Positions 1-10,639 are shown, counted from the first letter of the stretch. The stretch: DNA of 64,000 bases from Rhodococcus triatomae BKS 15-14 (GCA_000341795.1 AODO01000069.1:310001-374000), one strand, 5' to 3'. Numbers and translations: made by a program. Notes: a model not told the origin generated them from the letters alone.

Positions 1-1325
1 TCACCGTGACGGTGCCCGATCCGGAACCCGACCAGACCCGCGTGGCGCAGGACCCGTTGCCCGCCGACCCCTGCACGGACCCCTGCCCCGACCTCACCGA
101 CCCGACTCCCGAGCCGGACGAGTCCGGCTCGTCCGGCTCGGAGTCGTCCGGACCATCGTCGTCCGGCTCGTCCTTCGGCTCGTCACTCGGCTCGGACGGC
201 TCCTCCGTGCCCCGGTTCTCCATCACACCCGACATCGAGCCGATCCCCATCCCGATTCCCGGTCCGCCACAGGAACTTCCCCCGGCGCCGGAACCCACGT
301 CGCCACCCGTGGAAACCGCACCGCAGGCGGACGCACCGAGTGCGCCGCAGGTCGGCTCCACCCGGCTCGTGGCACAGCTGACCGGCCCCGGATCCGTCAA
401 CCGCACGGACAAGCGCTGGCAGGTGAACGGCACCGACCTCGGCATCACGTGGGAGACGAAACCCGGACAGGTGGCGATCGCGTTCGGTGACACCTTCGGC
501 TCCGACTGGACGCCGCCCGGAGCCAACGGGGAGGACTGGCGGTCGAATGTGTTGGGATACAGCACCGATCGCGACCTGTCGGACGGTCTCACCATCGACT
601 CCATGGTGCAGGACAGCCGCTGCCACGCCGCCGAGTTGCTCAGCAGCCGCAAGATCAAGAACTGGGAGACGACCACCATCCCGACGTCCGGGTTCGCCCT
701 CGGCGACCGGCAGTACATGAGCTACATGTCGGTACGGCGGTGGAGCATCGTCCCCGGCCTCTGGTACACGAACCACGGCGGAATCGCCTACTCCGACGAC
801 AACGGCGCGACCTGGACCAAGGACCCGTACGCCCGGTGGGAGAACATCTTCGGGCTGGGCAACTTCCAGGTCGCGAGCATGGTTCCGGCCGGCGACCACG
901 TCTACATGTTCGGCACCCCCAACGGCCGGCTCGGCACCGTCGCCGTCGCCCGGGCGCCGAAGGATCAGGTGCTGAACAAATCCGCCTACCAGTACTGGGC
1001 CGACGGAGAGTGGACACCGGTGGCGGAGAGGTGGCCGAGTCCGATCCTGCACGACACCGCCGCCGAGCTGTCCGTCCGCTACGACGCCACCCGCGGAATC
1101 TGGCAGATGAGCTACCTCGACACCGTCGCCGGGGCGATCGTCCTGCGCGAAGCGACGAGCCCGCAGGGCGAGTGGACCAAGGGTGTACCGCTGGTCCGGT
1201 CCGGTGACTACCCCGCGATGTACGGGGGCTTCATCCACCCCTGGTCCACCGACGACGACCTGTACTTCACGATGTCCGAATGGGACAGCTACAACGTGTA
1301 TCTCATGCACACGACGCTGCGCTGA
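1..1325 (+). CDS. DUF4185 domain protein, 5' end outside window
   Basis: The reading frame is open to the left edge of the window, so the true start and any signal peptide are probably missing; the first in-window start codon is a GTG at 6. The visible N-terminal third (about 110 residues) is a low-complexity Pro/Asp then Ser/Gly-rich linker. The rest resembles the DUF4185 fold of secreted actinobacterial proteins, a beta-propeller-like repeat (for example the stretches reading GDTFGSDW and GIAYSDDNGATW, similar to sialidase/hydrolase Asp-box turns). The function of this family is not established and I do not assign one. It converges on pcnA with only 3 bases between stop codons. Confidence 0.75.
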   Translation, partial: TVTVPDPEPDQTRVAQDPLPADPCTDPCPDLTDPTPEPDESGSSGSESSGPSSSGSSFGSSLGSDGSSVPRFSITPDIEPIPIPIPGPPQELPPAPEPTSPPVETAPQADAPSAPQVGSTRLVAQLTGPGSVNRTDKRWQVNGTDLGITWETKPGQVAIAFGDTFGSDWTPPGANGEDWRSNVLGYSTDRDLSDGLTIDSMVQDSRCHAAELLSSRKIKNWETTTIPTSGFALGDRQYMSYMSVRRWSIVPGLWYTNHGGIAYSDDNGATWTKDPYARWENIFGLGNFQVASMVPAGDHVYMFGTPNGRLGTVAVARAPKDQVLNKSAYQYWADGEWTPVAERWPSPILHDTAAELSVRYDATRGIWQMSYLDTVAGAIVLREATSPQGEWTKGVPLVRSGDYPAMYGGFIHPWSTDDDLYFTMSEWDSYNVYLMHTTLR

Positions 1326-1328
1326 CGC

Positions 1329-2783
1329 TCACGCGCCGTCGGCGGCACTCCACCACTTGAGCAACTCGGCCTCCGCCTCCTCGCGCGGCAGGGGGCCGCG
1401 GTCCAGGCGCAGCTCCTTCAGGAATGTCCACGCGCGGCCGACGTCCGGCCCGGCGGGGATCCCGAGCAGCTGCATGATCGCGTTGCCGTCCAGATCCGGA
1501 CGGACCCGCGCGAGGTCCTCCTGTTCGGCGATTCGGGCGATCCGGGTCTCCAGATCGTCGTAGGTGGCGCGCAGTTTGGCGGCCCGCCGCTTGTTGCGGG
1601 TCGTGCAGTCCGCCCGCACCAGCTTGTGCAGCCGGGGCAGCAGATCGTCGGCGTCGGTGACGTACCGTCGCACCGCCGAATCGGTCCACGCGCCGTCACC
1701 GTACCCATGGAAACGCAGGTGCAGGAACACGAGCCGGGAGACGTCCTCGACCATCTGCTTGGAGTACTTCAGCGCCCGCATCCGCTTGCGCACCAGCTTC
1801 GCGCCGACCACCTCGTGGTGGTGGAAACTCACGCCGCCGCCGGGCTCGTTGCGCTTGGTGTCGGGCTTGCCGATGTCGTGCAGCAGCGCAGCCCAGCGCA
1901 GCACCAGGTCCGGATCGCCGTCCTCGAGGTCGATCGCCTGCTGCAGCACCGTCAGCGAATGCTCGTAGACGTCCTTGTGCTGGTGATGCTCGTCGATCTC
2001 CAGACGCATCGCCGGAATCTCGGGCAGCACCCGGTCGGCGAGCCCCGTCTCGCACATGACGTCGACACCTTCGCCGGGGTACTCGCCGAGAATCAGCTTG
2101 TCCAGCTCGGTCCGCACCCGCTCCGCGGTGATGCGGTCGATCTGGTCCGCCATCGCCACGATCGCCTCACGCACCCGCGGCGCGAGCGTGAAACCGAGCT
2201 GCGAGACGAACCGGGCGGCCCGGAGCATGCGCAGCGGGTCGTCGTTGAACGAGATCTCGGGCGCCGCAGGGGTGTCGAGGACACCGGCGAGCAACGCGTC
2301 CATCCCGCCGAGCGGATCGACGAACTCCTGCCCGCCGTCCGCACCGATCCGCACCGCCATCGCGTTGACCGTGAAGTCCCGGCGCACCAGGTCCTCGTCC
2401 AGGCTGGTGCCGTACCGCACTTCCGGGTTGCGGGTGACGCCGTCGTACGCGTCGGTGCGGAAGGTGGTGATCTCGATCTGCTGCTCGTCCTTGGCGGCGC
2501 TGATCGTCCCGAACGCGATACCGGTGTCCCACTGGTTGTCGGCCCAGCCCTTGAGCAGCGCCTGCACCTGCTCCGGGCGGGCGTCGGTGGTGAAGTCGAG
2601 GTCCGTGCCCAGCCGCCCCAGCACGGCATCCCGCACACTGCCACCGACCAGGTAGAGCTCGTGTCCGGCAGCGGCGAATCGCTCGCCCATCGGCGTCAGG
2701 ACGTCCGACAGGCCGCGGAGTGTCACGGAGGCGGACGCGAGCAACCGCGCGCGACGGTCCTCGTCGGGAGTAGGGGAAACCAC
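1329..2783 (-). CDS. pcnA: CCA tRNA nucleotidyltransferase / poly(A) polymerase family
   Basis: Adds or repairs the 3' CCA end of tRNAs. About 484 residues. The nucleotidyltransferase head is visible near residue 45 ([13 protein letters not shown]) followed by the metal-binding LDFTTD; an HD domain with [12 protein letters not shown] lies near residue 300, as in actinobacterial PcnA (Rv3907c). I chose the GTG at 2783 because a -10-like TAAGCT (minus strand, 2792-2797) ends 8 bases upstream, suggesting a leaderless mRNA; an upstream ATG at 2825 is in frame but adds 14 unconserved residues. Divergent from the NUDIX gene. Confidence 0.93.
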   Translation of the reverse strand: MVSPTPDEDRRARLLASASVTLRGLSDVLTPMGERFAAAGHELYLVGGSVRDAVLGRLGTDLDFTTDARPEQVQALLKGWADNQWDTGIAFGTISAAKDEQQIEITTFRTDAYDGVTRNPEVRYGTSLDEDLVRRDFTVNAMAVRIGADGGQEFVDPLGGMDALLAGVLDTPAAPEISFNDDPLRMLRAARFVSQLGFTLAPRVREAIVAMADQIDRITAERVRTELDKLILGEYPGEGVDVMCETGLADRVLPEIPAMRLEIDEHHQHKDVYEHSLTVLQQAIDLEDGDPDLVLRWAALLHDIGKPDTKRNEPGGGVSFHHHEVVGAKLVRKRMRALKYSKQMVEDVSRLVFLHLRFHGYGDGAWTDSAVRRYVTDADDLLPRLHKLVRADCTTRNKRRAAKLRATYDDLETRIARIAEQEDLARVRPDLDGNAIMQLLGIPAGPDVGRAWTFLKELRLDRGPLPREEAEAELLKWWSAADGA

Positions 2784-2791
2784 GACTGTGC

Positions 2792-2797
2792 AGCTTA
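2792..2797 (-). promoter_or_regulatory. -10-like element for pcnA
   Basis: TAAGCT on the minus strand with 8 bases to the GTG at 2783. This spacing would put the transcription start at or next to the start codon, giving a leaderless transcript, which is common in actinobacteria. No clear -35 is visible. Confidence 0.4.
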
Positions 2798-2903
2798 CCG
2801 ACTTGGACCGGGGACCCTCCCGCACGCAGACGGGTCGGCCGCCGGCTCACACGGGCCGCTCCTGCCACGGAGTGGGATTCGACGGTCGCCGGACAGAGGC
2901 AAC

Positions 2904-2909
2904 TAGTAT
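2904..2909 (+). promoter_or_regulatory. -10-like element for the NUDIX operon
   Basis: TAGTAT ends 7 bases before the GTG at 2917, so the mRNA may begin at the start codon. There is no Shine-Dalgarno sequence before that GTG, which agrees with leaderless translation. Confidence 0.5.
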
Positions 2910-2916
2910 CGATTGG

Positions 2917-3507
2917 GTGTCTCCTGCCGAACGCGCCAACCGCAGCCGCCGCAACCCGCGGCGTCGCGGTGGGCACGGCGAACGCGCGAACCAGCGCATG
3001 CGCACCGTGCGGGAGACGTCGGCCGGAGGCCTCGTCGTCGACGGGCTCGACGGTCCGCGTGAACTGCAGTGTGCAGCGCTGATCGGGCGCACCGACCGGC
3101 GCGGGCGACTCCTGTGGTCGCTCCCCAAGGGCCACATCGAACAAGGCGAAACCGCCGAACAGACCGCGATCCGTGAGGTCGCAGAGGAGACCGGCATCCG
3201 TGGGTCCGTACTCGCCTCCCTCGGCAGCATCGACTACTGGTTCGTCACCGAGGGCAGACGTATCCACAAGACCGTCCACCACTACCTGCTGCGTTTCCAG
3301 GGCGGCGAACTGTCCGACGAGGACGTCGAGGTGACCGAGGTCGCGTGGGTGCCGCTCGCCGAACTCGGCTCACGTCTCGCGTACGCCGACGAGCGGCGTC
3401 TCGCCGAGGTCGCGGGGGAGCTGCTGGATCGCATCGCGTCCGGCCAGCCGATCGGGTCCGCCGGCGCCGACCCGGACACGCACAGCGGGGCCCGCGAGAA
3501 CGGATGA
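2917..3507 (+). CDS. NUDIX hydrolase (Rv3908/MutT4-like)
   Basis: Predicted nucleoside-diphosphate-linked pyrophosphohydrolase of 196 residues. The NUDIX box is complete near residue 70 ([20 protein letters not shown] followed by TGI), with the catalytic REV.EE glutamates present. An Arg-rich N-terminal stretch of about 27 residues precedes the domain. The GTG at 2917 is chosen because a -10-like TAGTAT lies just upstream and nothing upstream of it looks conserved. Its TGA overlaps the ATG of the next gene (ATGA at 3504-3507), so the two are probably translationally coupled. Gene order pcnA / NUDIX / DUF6049 / murJ matches mycobacteria. The substrate cannot be read from sequence. Confidence 0.92.
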   Translation: MSPAERANRSRRNPRRRGGHGERANQRMRTVRETSAGGLVVDGLDGPRELQCAALIGRTDRRGRLLWSLPKGHIEQGETAEQTAIREVAEETGIRGSVLASLGSIDYWFVTEGRRIHKTVHHYLLRFQGGELSDEDVEVTEVAWVPLAELGSRLAYADERRLAEVAGELLDRIASGQPIGSAGADPDTHSGARENG

Positions 3508-5858
3508 TCAACCTCCGTCGCCTGGCCGCGACCGCCCTCACCGTCTTCACCCTGGCCGCACCCCTCGCTCAGCCGATGCTCGCCGGCGCCGCGCAGCGCG
3601 AGGCGGCCGGTGACACCCTGTCCGCGCAGCGCGACCCGCAGTCGAGGCAGTTCCTGGAACTGTCCGTCGACACGGTGACCCCGACAACCGTCACGACGTC
3701 CAGCTCGCCGACCGTCACCGTCACCGGAACCGTCACGAACATCGGCGACCGCGCCGTCACCGACGTCCAGGTCCGGTTGCAGCGCGCCCCCGCCGTCGAC
3801 TCGTCGGAGGAGTTGCGCACCGTTCTCGACGCCAGCCAGGACCAGTTCGACGTCGTCGGCCCGTTCACCCAGATCCACGACGAGCTCACGGTCGGACAGT
3901 CGGCGCGATTCACCGTCGCGTTGCCGCTGCGGTCCACCGAGACCACCTCGCTCGACATCGACGAGCCCGGCGTGTACCCGCTGCTGGTGAACGTCAACGG
4001 CACCCCCGAGTACGGCGGGGCCGCCCGGCTCGACGACGCCCGTTTCCTGTTGCCGGTCCTCGGCGTGCCCGCCGACCCGACCGACCCGAACGCCCCCGCG
4101 GTTCCGCCGTCCACCTCGGACCCCGTCTCGATCACGCTCGTGTGGCCGCTCGCGGACCGCCCGCGTCTCGCCTCCGGAATCCCCGGGTCCGTCGACGACA
4201 AGGTCCGGCTCGTCGACGACGAGCTCGCCACGTCGCTGGCCGCAGGCGGCCGGCTCGAGCAGCTCGTCGCCGCCGCCGAGTTCGCCACCGACGACGACCT
4301 CGACCGCGGAAGTGCCCTCGCCGAGTCGATGTGCCTGGCCGTCGACCCGGACCTCCTGGTGACCGTCGCGAACATGACCCGCGGCTATCTCGTCGTCGAC
4401 GACCCGGGCGATCCGACCGGACCGGCGCGCGACGGGACCGGGCAGGCCGCCGCCACCGAGTGGCTCGATCGGGTCCGCCAACTCGCGGCGGACAGGTGCG
4501 TCACCGCCGTACCGTTCGCGCAGACCGACCTGACGGCCCTGAACCGGGTCGGGGACGGCACCCTGACGGCACGCGCGCTCACCTCACCCGCCGACATCGT
4601 CGACGCCGTCCTCGGGGTCACCTCCCTGCGCGGTCTGACCTGGCCGGACTCCGGCGTCCTCGAACCCGGGGCGGCTGCGACCCTCACCGGGCTCGGACCG
4701 ACCGCCCTGCTCGCGGACAACGCCGTCGCGGACGCGGGGACCGCGGTGCGGGTTCCGATCGAGGGGGGCAACAACGGCGGCCCCCTCTACGCCACCCTGT
4801 TCGACAGCTCCGCCGCGACCGCCCTCGCCGCGGTCGGGCAGAGCCCGCAGACCCCGACGTTCACCCCCGACGGGGCGCGCTACGACCTGACCGGGGACTC
4901 CCGTTCGGCCCGACTGCAGGACGCGCTCGGTGCGATGACGTGGACGGCGCTGACGACGCGGAGCACCGCCGCGCGCATGGCCGACGCCGATCGGCGATCG
5001 GTGCTGCTGGTGCCGCCGCAGGACTGGTCCGCCGACGGCGACGAGGCCGCCGCGATCCTGTCGACGGCCTCGACGATGATCGGATCGGGGCTGGCAACAC
5101 CCGAGCCCCTGGCTGACCTCGTCGACCGGCCGGCGGCCCCGACCCCGCTGCAGTTGCGCTACCCGGACCAGGCCGTCAAGGACGGCGCGCCCGCCGCCGC
5201 CGTGGACGGGGTGGTGGCGATCGCGCCCGAGGTCGACGCCCTGACCGAGACGCTGGTGTACGACCCGCAGTCGCTGCTCACCCCGGAGGGATACACGGCG
5301 CCGCTCGAGGAGGACCTCCTGCGGGCGATGACGACCTCCGATCGTCGACTCGCCGACCTGGCGAGCTCCACCTTCACCGCCGAACAGCGCGTCGCCGAGG
5401 TCCGGGCCGCACTCGACCGGGTGTACGACTCCGTGACGGTTCTCGCTCCGGGCGGCGCGTACACCCTCGCGTCGGAGCAGAGCCCACTGCTGTTCGTGGC
5501 CCGGAACGACCTCCCGATCGGGATCACGGTGCAGTTGCGGCTGTCGGCCCCGCCGGGGATGACGATCACGGACATCGGCGATCAGCAGTTGCCGCCGCGC
5601 GGAAGCCGGGCCCTTCAGGTCCCCGCGAAAGTCACCGAAACCGGCAAGATGGTCGTCGACGTCGCCTTGACCACCGCGAACGGCCGTGAACTGGGTGACC
5701 CCACGTCGGTGTCGGTGCGCTCCAACTCGTACGGCAAGCTGCTGGCGATCATCACCGGCGGAGCGGGCGCACTACTGTTGCTGCTGGCGGGGCGGCGACT
5801 CTGGCACCGGTTCCGGGGTCAGCCGGACCCAGCGGACGAAGGATACGAGGACCGATGA
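3504..5858 (+). CDS. DUF6049 family secreted/membrane-anchored protein (Rv3909-like)
   Basis: 784 residues. A signal peptide (Arg-Arg, then a hydrophobic run ending AGAAQ) is followed by a large extracytoplasmic region starting with a beta-rich segment ([20 protein letters not shown]), and the C-terminus has one membrane helix ([20 protein letters not shown]) with a short basic cytoplasmic tail. The start is the ATG overlapping the previous stop. The next gene, murJ, begins in an ATGA overlap at 5855, so NUDIX-DUF6049-murJ is one operon. The family is conserved beside murJ in actinobacteria. A role in envelope assembly is only inferred from that position. Confidence 0.9.
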   Translation: MINLRRLAATALTVFTLAAPLAQPMLAGAAQREAAGDTLSAQRDPQSRQFLELSVDTVTPTTVTTSSSPTVTVTGTVTNIGDRAVTDVQVRLQRAPAVDSSEELRTVLDASQDQFDVVGPFTQIHDELTVGQSARFTVALPLRSTETTSLDIDEPGVYPLLVNVNGTPEYGGAARLDDARFLLPVLGVPADPTDPNAPAVPPSTSDPVSITLVWPLADRPRLASGIPGSVDDKVRLVDDELATSLAAGGRLEQLVAAAEFATDDDLDRGSALAESMCLAVDPDLLVTVANMTRGYLVVDDPGDPTGPARDGTGQAAATEWLDRVRQLAADRCVTAVPFAQTDLTALNRVGDGTLTARALTSPADIVDAVLGVTSLRGLTWPDSGVLEPGAAATLTGLGPTALLADNAVADAGTAVRVPIEGGNNGGPLYATLFDSSAATALAAVGQSPQTPTFTPDGARYDLTGDSRSARLQDALGAMTWTALTTRSTAARMADADRRSVLLVPPQDWSADGDEAAAILSTASTMIGSGLATPEPLADLVDRPAAPTPLQLRYPDQAVKDGAPAAAVDGVVAIAPEVDALTETLVYDPQSLLTPEGYTAPLEEDLLRAMTTSDRRLADLASSTFTAEQRVAEVRAALDRVYDSVTVLAPGGAYTLASEQSPLLFVARNDLPIGITVQLRLSAPPGMTITDIGDQQLPPRGSRALQVPAKVTETGKMVVDVALTTANGRELGDPTSVSVRSNSYGKLLAIITGGAGALLLLLAGRRLWHRFRGQPDPADEGYEDR

Positions 5859-8800
5859 CGGGCAGCACGCGAGGACCGGGCGGCAGCCCGCCGCCGCCCG
5901 ACCGGACGGGCGTCGCACCGTGGGAGCGCAATCCACAGGATCCGCGACCGCAGCAGGAGCCGCCCGCACGACAACAACACGATCCGCCCACTCGGCCGGC
6001 GTCGCGGCCGGGTCCGCCGCAACAGCCCGCCTACCCGCCGCAGCGCCCACAGCGCCCCTACCCGCCGCGACCCGGCGCCCCTCAGGGGGGCATGCCACCG
6101 CGCCCGTACCCGCCGCGACCGACCGAACCGCGGCCCGGACCCGGCGGGCAACGCCCGGCGCCGCCGGTGGGTCAGCGCCCCGTGCCCCCGGTCGAGCAGC
6201 GTCCGGTGCCCCCACCGCCTACGTCTCCACCGCCTGTGTCCTCCTCGCCCGCGGCCCGGCGATCGCCCGCCGGCGAGCCGTCGCACGCGGCGCCACAGCG
6301 CCACGCACCGGCGTCGCAGCCGTCGACGGCACCCCAGGCGACGGTCGGCGACGACGACACCGGCGCCACGGACAACTCCAACTCGAGGCTCATCGCCTCG
6401 ACCGGATCCATCGCGATCGCAACCCTGGTCAGCCGGATCACCGGCTTCCTGAAGCAGGTGCTGCTGCTCACCGCCCTCGGCGCCGCGGCGGCGAGCTCGT
6501 TCAGCGTCGCCAGCACGATGCCGAACATGATCTCCGAGCTGGTGCTCGGCGCGGTGCTGACCGCGATCGTGGTGCCGGTGCTGGTCCGCGCCGAGAAGGA
6601 GGACGACGACCACGGCGCCGCCTTCGTCCGGCGGCTGTTCACGCTGTCCGTCGTCACCCTCGGTCTGGTCACGACCGCCGCGGTGCTCGCGGCCCCACTG
6701 CTGACGCGACTGTTCCTGCCCGAACACGGCAAGGTCGACGAACAGCTGTCGACGCACTTCGCCTACCTGCTGCTGCCCGCGATCCTGTTCTACGGCCTGT
6801 CCGCGCTGCTCACGGCGGTGCTCAACACCCGGCAGGTGTTCAAACCGGGCGCCTGGGCTCCGGTGCTGAACAACCTCACGGTGCTGGCGGTGCTGGCCGT
6901 GTACTGGCTGCTGCCCGGCGGCGACGAGGTCACCACCACCCGGCTGCTGGTGCTCGGTCTCGGCTTCACCCTCGGCGTGGTGGTCCAGGTGGTGACACTG
7001 CTGCCCGCGATCCGCCGCCAGGGCATCAGCCTCAAACCGCTCTGGGGCGTCGACGCCCGGCTCAAGTTGTTCGCCGGCATGGGTGTGGCGATCGTGCTGT
7101 ACGTGCTGATCAGCCAGATCGGCTTCGCGATCGGCACCCGGGTGGCCGCCGAGGTCGATTCCGCGGGACCCGTCATCTACCAGCAGGCGTGGCTCCTGCT
7201 GCAGTTGCCGTACGGCATCCTCGGCGTCACGGTGCTCACCGCGATCATGCCTCGGCTGAGCCGCAACGCCGCCGACGAGGACACCCCCGCCGTCGTCGAC
7301 GACCTGTCCGTCGCGACCCGTCTGACGATGGTGTCGCTGGTCCCGGTCGTCGCCTTCCTCACCTTCGCCGGACCTCAGGTCGGGCAGGCACTGTTCGGAT
7401 ACGGCAACTTCGGCAGCGCCGACGCCGAGCGTCTCGGTCACGCCGTCAGCTGGTCCGCGTTCACGCTGATCCCGTACGCGCTGGTACTGATCCACCTGCG
7501 TGTCTTCTACGCACGCGAACAGGCGTGGACCCCGACCTGGATCATCCTCGGCATCACGAGTGTCAAGATCGCGCTCTCGCTGCTGGCACCGGTCGTCGCG
7601 TCCGAGGATCAGCAGGTCGTGAGCCTGCTCGGCGTCGCGAACGGGCTCGGCTTCACCGCGGGCGCCGTGATCGGTGCCGTGCTGCTGCGCCGCAGCCTCG
7701 GGTCGCTGCGCATGGCCAACGTCGGCAAGACCGTCGCCCTGGTTCTGGTGGCCTCGCTGGCGGGCGGGGTCGCGATGCTCGCCGCCGAACGCCTTCTCGC
7801 GGTGGACACGCTCAGCGCACGATTCGGCGGTCCGGGCGCATTCGTGCAGGTCGGGATCTGCGCGGTGATCATGCTCGGCGTCACCTTCGCGCTCCTGCGG
7901 TTCGCCGGAGTGCCCGAGGTCGTGGCAGGCACGGTCGCGGTGACGCGGCTGGTCCGACGGGTACTCGGCAGGGCCCCGGCCGAGACGTCCGCGGCGCCCG
8001 CCGCGACCGTTGCGATCTACGAGGCGGATACGGAACTGCTACCCGTGATCGGGCGTCCTCCGACGCAACGCGGCGGCGCGGACCAACTCCCGTACCCTGG
8101 TGCCCGACGCGCCGGGGCGCCGACCACGGACAATTCCAGCGAGCTGCACGAAGGAGCGAGGGTGAGCGACGAAGACGTTGCCGGCGGCCAGACCGGCAGT
8201 TCCACGGTGGAGGCGGCCGCACCGACATCCGCCGCGTCCTCCGGCACCCCCGCAGGCGACAGTTCCGCGCGCGCAGATTCCGCCCGTACCACCGCATCCG
8301 GCCGTCCGGCCGAGAAGCGTGTCCGACCGGAACGCGACCTCACCGTCGACACCGGCGTCATCCCGATCGGCTCGCCGCAGCTGCCGCCGATGCGCGTCGG
8401 CGGCGACAGCGGCGCACGGCGCACCAGCCCGCGCGGGCCCCAGCTCATCGCCGGTGCCTCGGTCGCCGGTGGCCGCTACCGCCTGCTCGCACCGCACGGC
8501 GGTGCCCGGGGTCTGAAGTTCTGGCAGGCCCACGACACGAAGCTCGACCGCGAGGTCGCCCTGACCTTCGTCGACGCCGAACAGCGCGCCGGACTCGACA
8601 ACTCCGACGACTCCGGACCGCAGGCGGTGCTCTCGCGCACCCTGCGCCTGGGCCGGATCAACTCGCCGGGCCTCGCCCGCGTCCTCGACGTGGTCCGTGG
8701 TAGCTCCGGTGGCATCGTCGTCGCGGAGTGGACGCCCGGCCGCTCGCTTCGTGAGATGGCCGACACCGTCCCGTCGCCGGTCGGTGCGGCCCGCGCGATC

Positions 8801-9988
8801 CGCGCCCTCGCCGCCGCAGCGGAGGCCGCGCACCGGGGTGGCGGCGCACTGTCGATCGACCATCCCGACCGGGTCCGAATCTCCGTCGACGGCCACGCCG
8901 TCCTCGCCTTCCCGGCCACCCTCGCGGACGCCGACGCGCCGTCGGACGTCCGCGGCCTCGGGGCGATGCTCTACGCACTCATCACCGCCCGCTGGCCGCT
9001 GGGTGAGCCCGCACCCGCGCCCGGGTCGGGTGTGGTTGCCGCGCCCGACTCCCAGCCCGCGACCGTCGGCGGCATGCGCCCGGCGGACCGCGACGGCGAC
9101 GGCAACCCTGTGGAGCCGCGGGTACTGCGCCCGGAGGTGCCGTTCGAGATCTCCGCGGTCGCCGTCCGTGCGCTCGAGCGCGACGGCGGAATCCGTACCG
9201 CCGCGACCGTGCAGCACGTTCTCGACCAGGCGTCGGTGGTGGACCAGAAGACGGACATGATGCCCGCGCTGAGGCTCGGGCAGCGGCCGACGAACTCCAC
9301 CGGGCATGCGCTCCCCGAGGAGGACGAGGCGAGCAAGCCGAACGGCAACCGGATGATGATCGCGCTGGTGACGCTCGGCGTGTTGACGATCATCGTCCTC
9401 GCGCTCGCCGGCTGGTGGCTGGCGAACCTGTTCGCGGGCAACAGTTCCGACGAGCCGCTCAACGAACAAAACATCGGGCTGACGTCCGAGGCGGCGGCAC
9501 CGACGACGGGGGCGGCGGCAGCACCGACCTCTGCGGCGGCCGCGGCACCGGTGGCGGTCACGGCGTCCCAGGCGACCGTCTTCTCTCCACAGGGCTCGGC
9601 GGACAATCCGACGCAGGCGGGATTGGCAATCGACGGCAACCCGGCAACGGAATGGACCACCGACGCCTATTTCGACCAGTTCCCGAGTTTCAAGAACGGC
9701 GTGGGCCTGCTCGTGTCCCTCGACGATCCGGCGCAGCTGAGCGAGGTCACGATCACCTCCCCGAGCGTCGGGACGGAGGTGGAGATCCGGTCCGCCCCGA
9801 GCGATCGGCCCACCCTCGACCAGACGCAGGTCATCGGACGGGGAACGCTCCGGAGCGGCGAGACCACGATCCCGGTGACGATGGACGGCAGCACCGGTCG
9901 GGTCCTGGTGTGGATCACCAAACTCGGCACCGACACCAGCGGCAATCAGACGGCGCTCGAGGAGATCGAGTTCACCGCGACCAGGTGA
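5855..9988 (+). CDS. murJ: MurJ lipid II flippase fused to pseudokinase and extracellular domain
   Basis: 1377 residues in four blocks. Residues 1-175 are a Pro-rich cytoplasmic extension. Residues 178-700 are the multi-helix MVF/MurJ flippase core (begins LIASTGSIAIATLVSRITGF), which exports lipid II. Residues about 862-1120 are kinase-like (starts AGGRYRLLAPHGG) but show no HRD or DFG motif, so it is a pseudokinase. A membrane helix at about 1164-1194 leads to an extracellular discoidin/galactose-binding-like C-terminal part. In mycobacterial MviN the pseudokinase is phosphorylated by PknB and recruits FhaA; this layout is the same but longer. An in-frame GTG with a good ribosome site lies at 8162 in the linker (see findings). 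Confidence 0.93.
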   Translation: MTGSTRGPGGSPPPPDRTGVAPWERNPQDPRPQQEPPARQQHDPPTRPASRPGPPQQPAYPPQRPQRPYPPRPGAPQGGMPPRPYPPRPTEPRPGPGGQRPAPPVGQRPVPPVEQRPVPPPPTSPPPVSSSPAARRSPAGEPSHAAPQRHAPASQPSTAPQATVGDDDTGATDNSNSRLIASTGSIAIATLVSRITGFLKQVLLLTALGAAAASSFSVASTMPNMISELVLGAVLTAIVVPVLVRAEKEDDDHGAAFVRRLFTLSVVTLGLVTTAAVLAAPLLTRLFLPEHGKVDEQLSTHFAYLLLPAILFYGLSALLTAVLNTRQVFKPGAWAPVLNNLTVLAVLAVYWLLPGGDEVTTTRLLVLGLGFTLGVVVQVVTLLPAIRRQGISLKPLWGVDARLKLFAGMGVAIVLYVLISQIGFAIGTRVAAEVDSAGPVIYQQAWLLLQLPYGILGVTVLTAIMPRLSRNAADEDTPAVVDDLSVATRLTMVSLVPVVAFLTFAGPQVGQALFGYGNFGSADAERLGHAVSWSAFTLIPYALVLIHLRVFYAREQAWTPTWIILGITSVKIALSLLAPVVASEDQQVVSLLGVANGLGFTAGAVIGAVLLRRSLGSLRMANVGKTVALVLVASLAGGVAMLAAERLLAVDTLSARFGGPGAFVQVGICAVIMLGVTFALLRFAGVPEVVAGTVAVTRLVRRVLGRAPAETSAAPAATVAIYEADTELLPVIGRPPTQRGGADQLPYPGARRAGAPTTDNSSELHEGARVSDEDVAGGQTGSSTVEAAAPTSAASSGTPAGDSSARADSARTTASGRPAEKRVRPERDLTVDTGVIPIGSPQLPPMRVGGDSGARRTSPRGPQLIAGASVAGGRYRLLAPHGGARGLKFWQAHDTKLDREVALTFVDAEQRAGLDNSDDSGPQAVLSRTLRLGRINSPGLARVLDVVRGSSGGIVVAEWTPGRSLREMADTVPSPVGAARAIRALAAAAEAAHRGGGALSIDHPDRVRISVDGHAVLAFPATLADADAPSDVRGLGAMLYALITARWPLGEPAPAPGSGVVAAPDSQPATVGGMRPADRDGDGNPVEPRVLRPEVPFEISAVAVRALERDGGIRTAATVQHVLDQASVVDQKTDMMPALRLGQRPTNSTGHALPEEDEASKPNGNRMMIALVTLGVLTIIVLALAGWWLANLFAGNSSDEPLNEQNIGLTSEAAAPTTGAAAAPTSAAAAAPVAVTASQATVFSPQGSADNPTQAGLAIDGNPATEWTTDAYFDQFPSFKNGVGLLVSLDDPAQLSEVTITSPSVGTEVEIRSAPSDRPTLDQTQVIGRGTLRSGETTIPVTMDGSTGRVLVWITKLGTDTSGNQTALEEIEFTATR
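8151..8164 (+). promoter_or_regulatory. Internal ribosome-binding site and GTG inside murJ
   Basis: AAGGAG (8151-8156), five bases, then GTG at 8162 in the murJ frame (codon 770). It sits in the linker between flippase and pseudokinase, so a separate pseudokinase-only protein could be translated from it. Confidence 0.4.
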
Positions 9989-10031
9989 GCGAACCGCCTC
10001 CGCCGGGGTGACCGGAGACCCCCTGGTCGGT

Positions 10032-10037
10032 TAACAT
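10032..10037 (+). promoter_or_regulatory. -10-like element for sigM
   Basis: TAACAT ends 5 bases before the GTG at 10043, and no Shine-Dalgarno precedes that GTG. A leaderless or near-leaderless sigM mRNA is the simplest reading. Confidence 0.4.
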
Positions 10038-10042
10038 CGCCC

Positions 10043-10639
10043 GTGCGAATCAACAGGGGGGTCGCCGCTGCTGAGCTGTCCGATGCTCAGCTCCTGGCGG
10101 CGCACGTGGCGGGGGACCCACGTGCATTTGCCGAGTTGCTGTCACGCCACCAGGACCACCTGTGGCAGACGGCGCGCCGAACCAGCTACACCGTGCAGGA
10201 CGCCGAGGACGCGCTGCAGGAGGCGCTGTTGTCGGCCCATCGGACGGCCGCGAACTTTCGTGAGGACGCCGCGGTGCGGAGTTGGCTGCACAAGATCGTG
10301 GTCAATGCGTGCCTCGACCGGATCCGGCGGAATCGGGCGCGCCCGACGGTGCCGCTGCTGGACGACGACGGGCCCGATCCGGCCGACACCCGGGACGCGA
10401 TGGCCGAGCGGGAGACGGCGTTGACGGTCGAGGAGGCCCTCGCGATCCTGCCGCCGGACCAGCGTGCCGCGATCGTGGCGGTCGATCTCGAGGGGTACAG
10501 CGTGGCCGAGGCTGCGGGGTTGCTCGGCGTCCCCGAGGGCACCGTGAAGAGCCGCTGCTCGCGGGCGCGTAACAAACTCGCGCAGCATCTTAAATATCTA
10601 CAACACGAACGGAACGGAATCGCCGCGCAGGGCGTCTAA
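10043..10639 (+). CDS. sigM: ECF RNA polymerase sigma factor SigM
   Basis: 198 residues. The sigma-70 region 2 is visible from about residue 25 (LSRHQDHLWQTARRTSYTVQDAEDALQEA, shown in part) and the region 4 helix-turn-helix near residue 150 (YSVAEAAGLLGVPEGTVKSRCSRARNKL, in part). Position between murJ and an anti-sigma gene matches mycobacterial sigM/rsmA. It should direct RNA polymerase to a stress or envelope regulon that the sequence does not define. The GTG start is supported by the nearby -10-like TAACAT. Confidence 0.92.
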   Translation: MRINRGVAAAELSDAQLLAAHVAGDPRAFAELLSRHQDHLWQTARRTSYTVQDAEDALQEALLSAHRTAANFREDAAVRSWLHKIVVNACLDRIRRNRARPTVPLLDDDGPDPADTRDAMAERETALTVEEALAILPPDQRAAIVAVDLEGYSVAEAAGLLGVPEGTVKSRCSRARNKLAQHLKYLQHERNGIAAQGV

